64,000 nucleotides of DNA from assembly GCF_004792695.1 (NCBI RefSeq), contig NZ_SRXU01000011.1:1-64000 (forward strand), written 5' to 3'. Source of the DNA: Sphingomonas naasensis. GTDB lineage: Bacteria; Pseudomonadota; Alphaproteobacteria; Sphingomonadales; Sphingomonadaceae. Numbering within the stretch: the stretch's first letter is position 1; the number at the start of each line of letters is the position of its first letter. The notes under the pieces are model-generated. The model ran no database searches. It was not told where the DNA came from and saw only the letters and a program-made list of their open reading frames with translations. Made by a program: the position numbers and the translations under genes. Shown one piece after another: positions 62,183-64,000 of this stretch.

Positions 62183-62773
62183 ATGGGCCAACCCCTCGAC
62201 GATGCGGGGCTGGATACAATCTTCCGTACCGCGCGCTCGTATAACGGCTATACCGACCAGCCGGTCACCGAGGCCGACATCAAGCGAATCTACGATCTGC
62301 TCAAGATGGGGCCCACCTCGGCCAATTCGCAGCCGGCGCGCTTCGTGTGGCTGCTGAGCCAGGACGCCAAGGACAAGCTCGCCGATCTCGCCACCGGCGC
62401 CAACCCGCCCAAGATCCGCAAGGCACCCGCGACGGTGATCATCGCGACCGACCACGACTATCACGAGCAGCTGCCCTGGCTCTTCCCGCACACCGACGCG
62501 AAGAGCTGGTTCCCCGACCTCGAGGCGCGCAAGGTCCATGCGATGCGCAACGGCTCGCTGCAGGGCGCCTATCTGCTGATCGCCGCGCGCGCGCTGGGCT
62601 TCGATACCGGTCCCATGTCGGGAATCCGCCACGCGGATGTTGACGCGGCCTTTTTTGCGGACCAGCCGAGTGTGAAGAGCAACTTCATCGCAACCATCGG
62701 CCATGGCGACCCCTCCACCATCTTCGCGCGCAGCCCGCGCCCCGAGTTCGACCAGTTCAACCGCATCGTCTGA
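62183..62773 (+). CDS. Malonic semialdehyde reductase (RutE/HadB) family
   Basis: 196 residues, flavin nitroreductase fold. ARSYNGYTDQPVTEADIKRIYDL near the start, GPTSANSQPARFVW for FMN, and GPMSGIRHADVDAAFF near the end match RutE. RutE reduces malonic semialdehyde in uracil breakdown, but no other rut gene is here, so substrate is unproven. tsaB starts 4 bp after its stop. Confidence 0.88.
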   Translation: MGQPLDDAGLDTIFRTARSYNGYTDQPVTEADIKRIYDLLKMGPTSANSQPARFVWLLSQDAKDKLADLATGANPPKIRKAPATVIIATDHDYHEQLPWLFPHTDAKSWFPDLEARKVHAMRNGSLQGAYLLIAARALGFDTGPMSGIRHADVDAAFFADQPSVKSNFIATIGHGDPSTIFARSPRPEFDQFNRIV

Positions 62774-62777
62774 CGCG

Positions 62778-63410
62778 TTGCTGACGCTCGTCATCGAGAC
62801 CGCGACCGCCGCCTGCTCGGTGGCGCTGCTGCACGGCGACGAAGTGGTGGCCCGCGCGCACGAGGTCGTCGGCCGCGGCCATGCCGAGCGGTTGCTGCCG
62901 ATGATCGCGGCGCTGCCCGATCAGGGGCGGGCACCGCGCATCCTCGTCGATGTCGGCCCGGGCAGCTTCACCGGCGTGCGGGTCGGGCTCGCCGCGGCGC
63001 TGGGCCTCGCGATCGGCTGGCAGGCCGAAGTCGCGGGCTATTCGTCGCTCGCGCTGCTCGCCGCGACCGGTTTCGCCGCGGCGCCGGGAAGCGACGCGCT
63101 TGCCGTGGTGCTCGAAGGCGGGCACGGTGAGGTCTTCATGCAGTCGTTCACGGCATTGCCACTCGCGCCCGAAGCACCGCTCCAGTCGCTCGTTCCCGGC
63201 GCGGCGCTGGCGGCGCTCGGCGGGCGGGCGATGATCGGCAACGGCGTGCGGCATCTCGCCGCCCTCGACCCGACGCTGTCGTTCACCGAGACGCTTCCCC
63301 GCGCCGAGGATGCACGGCTGCTGCCGGCCGGGCTCGCGCGCCTGCCGGCTCGCCCGATCTACGGCCGCGCCCCCGACGCCAGGACGCTCGCCGAGCGGGG
63401 GCTCGCATGA
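62778..63410 (+). CDS. tsaB: tRNA threonylcarbamoyladenosine biosynthesis protein TsaB
   Basis: 210 residues if TTG 62778 is used. It needs TsaD, TsaC and TsaE to make t6A in tRNA. Seen: LVIETATAACSVALLHGDEVV, HAERLLPMIAAL, VDVGPGSFTGVRVGLAAALGLAIGW. Coupled to rimI by ATGA, the usual arrangement. Confidence 0.93.
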   Translation: MLTLVIETATAACSVALLHGDEVVARAHEVVGRGHAERLLPMIAALPDQGRAPRILVDVGPGSFTGVRVGLAAALGLAIGWQAEVAGYSSLALLAATGFAAAPGSDALAVVLEGGHGEVFMQSFTALPLAPEAPLQSLVPGAALAALGGRAMIGNGVRHLAALDPTLSFTETLPRAEDARLLPAGLARLPARPIYGRAPDARTLAERGLA

Positions 63411-63883
63411 GCGGGGCGCTCAACCTCACCGAATTGCGCGAAGGCGGCACGCAGGACCTCGGCGAGGTCAACCGGATCATGCAGGATTCGTTCGATCCGC
63501 GCTTCGGCGAGGCGTGGACCAGCGCGCAGTGCCTCGGGATGCTCGCACTTCCCGGCGTGTGGCTGGTGGTCGCCAGCCTCGACGGCGAGGATGCCGGATT
63601 CGCGCTCGCCCGCGCGATCGGTGACGAGGCCGAGCTGCTGCTGCTCGCGACGCGCCCCGACGCGCGGCGGCGCGGAATCGCCGGCGCGTTGCTCCGCGCG
63701 ATAGTCGCCGAGGCACGGGCGCGCGGCGTCGTGCAGCTCCATCTCGAGGTCCGCGCGGGAAACGATGCCGTACGGCTATACCGTCGCGAAGGTTTCGAGA
63801 AGGTCGGCGAGCGCCGAAACTATTACAGAGGCAAGATGGGCCAAGCGTTCGACGCGCATACCTATGCCCGCAAGCTTGGCTGA
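63407..63883 (+). CDS. rimI: Ribosomal protein S18-alanine N-acetyltransferase
   Basis: 158 residues. GNAT fold with acetyl-CoA loop ARRRGIAGALL, LLLLATRPDARRRG, QLHLEVRAGNDAVRLYRREGFEKVGERRNYY. Follows tsaB with overlap, as in many bacteria. Acetylates S18 and perhaps other N-termini. Confidence 0.92.
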   Translation: MSGALNLTELREGGTQDLGEVNRIMQDSFDPRFGEAWTSAQCLGMLALPGVWLVVASLDGEDAGFALARAIGDEAELLLLATRPDARRRGIAGALLRAIVAEARARGVVQLHLEVRAGNDAVRLYRREGFEKVGERRNYYRGKMGQAFDAHTYARKLG

Positions 63884-63989
63884 TTTTTTCCATAACTCAG
63901 GGTTAACGACTTGCCTTTGGTGGCTAAAGGTCCGATAGGGTCCGCGCAGGCGACACCTATAGTCGCCATTTAGTCGGGTCGAAGGGATT

Positions 63990-64000
63990 ATGATGGACAA
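63990..64000 (+). CDS. Start of a further gene, cut by the window end
   Basis: Two adjacent ATGs (63990, 63993) follow gaaggg. Only the first codons are inside, so no product can be given. The preceding 106 bp hold a small dyad ggcgac/gtcgcc, probably regulatory. Confidence 0.35.

Overview
The window is about 64 kb of high-GC chromosomal DNA from an alphaproteobacterium, most likely a Sphingomonas-type member of the Sphingomonadaceae. The pointers are a TonB-dependent receptor opening its mature part with a VVVTG motif, a SUF iron-sulfur operon headed by an Rrf2 regulator, a PEP-CTERM-type sugar transferase/PrsK/PrsR/TPR operon, CIRCE-controlled groESL, and dispersed palindromes built on ccccggcgaaggccgggg. 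This placement is inferred from gene content and style; I see no rRNA or tRNA gene here.

Layout. 1-2414: end of odhB, then lpd (2-oxoglutarate dehydrogenase E2 and E3). 2414-9643: small proteins, a class C serine hydrolase behind a palindromic operator, YoaK- and TRIC-type membrane proteins, a GNAT, signal peptide peptidase sppA and a DUF2189 membrane protein. 9812-13332: two-gene signalling operon, a double-domain KaiC-like ATPase and a hybrid histidine kinase. 13404-15087: HNH nuclease toxin with a SMI1/YrhA-type immunity protein. 15208-17350: groESL with promoter, CIRCE and terminator. 17445-21013: a small CxxC protein, Tat-exported oligoendopeptidase F, an HNH protein and a mannose-1-phosphate guanylyltransferase. 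21180-28039: sugar transferase, PrsK, PrsR and a TPR protein, all translationally coupled. 28060-28330: a minus-strand candidate structured RNA carrying an 18-codon ORF.

28452-39000: lipoprotein, hemerythrin, uvrB, an A/T-richer island with a lipase-like protein whose serine nucleophile is Thr, a DUF3617 lipoprotein, a metallo-beta-lactamase-fold hydrolase and ligA. 39101-44770: TonB-dependent receptor, GreA/GreB-family factor, aldo/keto reductase and a glycosyltransferase. 44767-52214: an 11-gene minus-strand SUF operon. 52289-64000: AraC-type regulator, pyrD, gamma-glutamyltransferase, long-chain acyl-CoA ligase, M16 peptidase, NifU-type scaffold, malonic semialdehyde reductase-like protein, tsaB and rimI.

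The most novel-looking items are three paralogous exported four-cysteine proteins threaded between sufB, sufC and sufD with a shared C-x15-C-x5-C spacing; the minus-strand structured RNA/mini-ORF whose ribosome binding site matches the 16S rRNA tail over 15 nt; an intact mobile-type palindrome inserted in frame in sufS; and the lipase-like protein with an altered catalytic triad.
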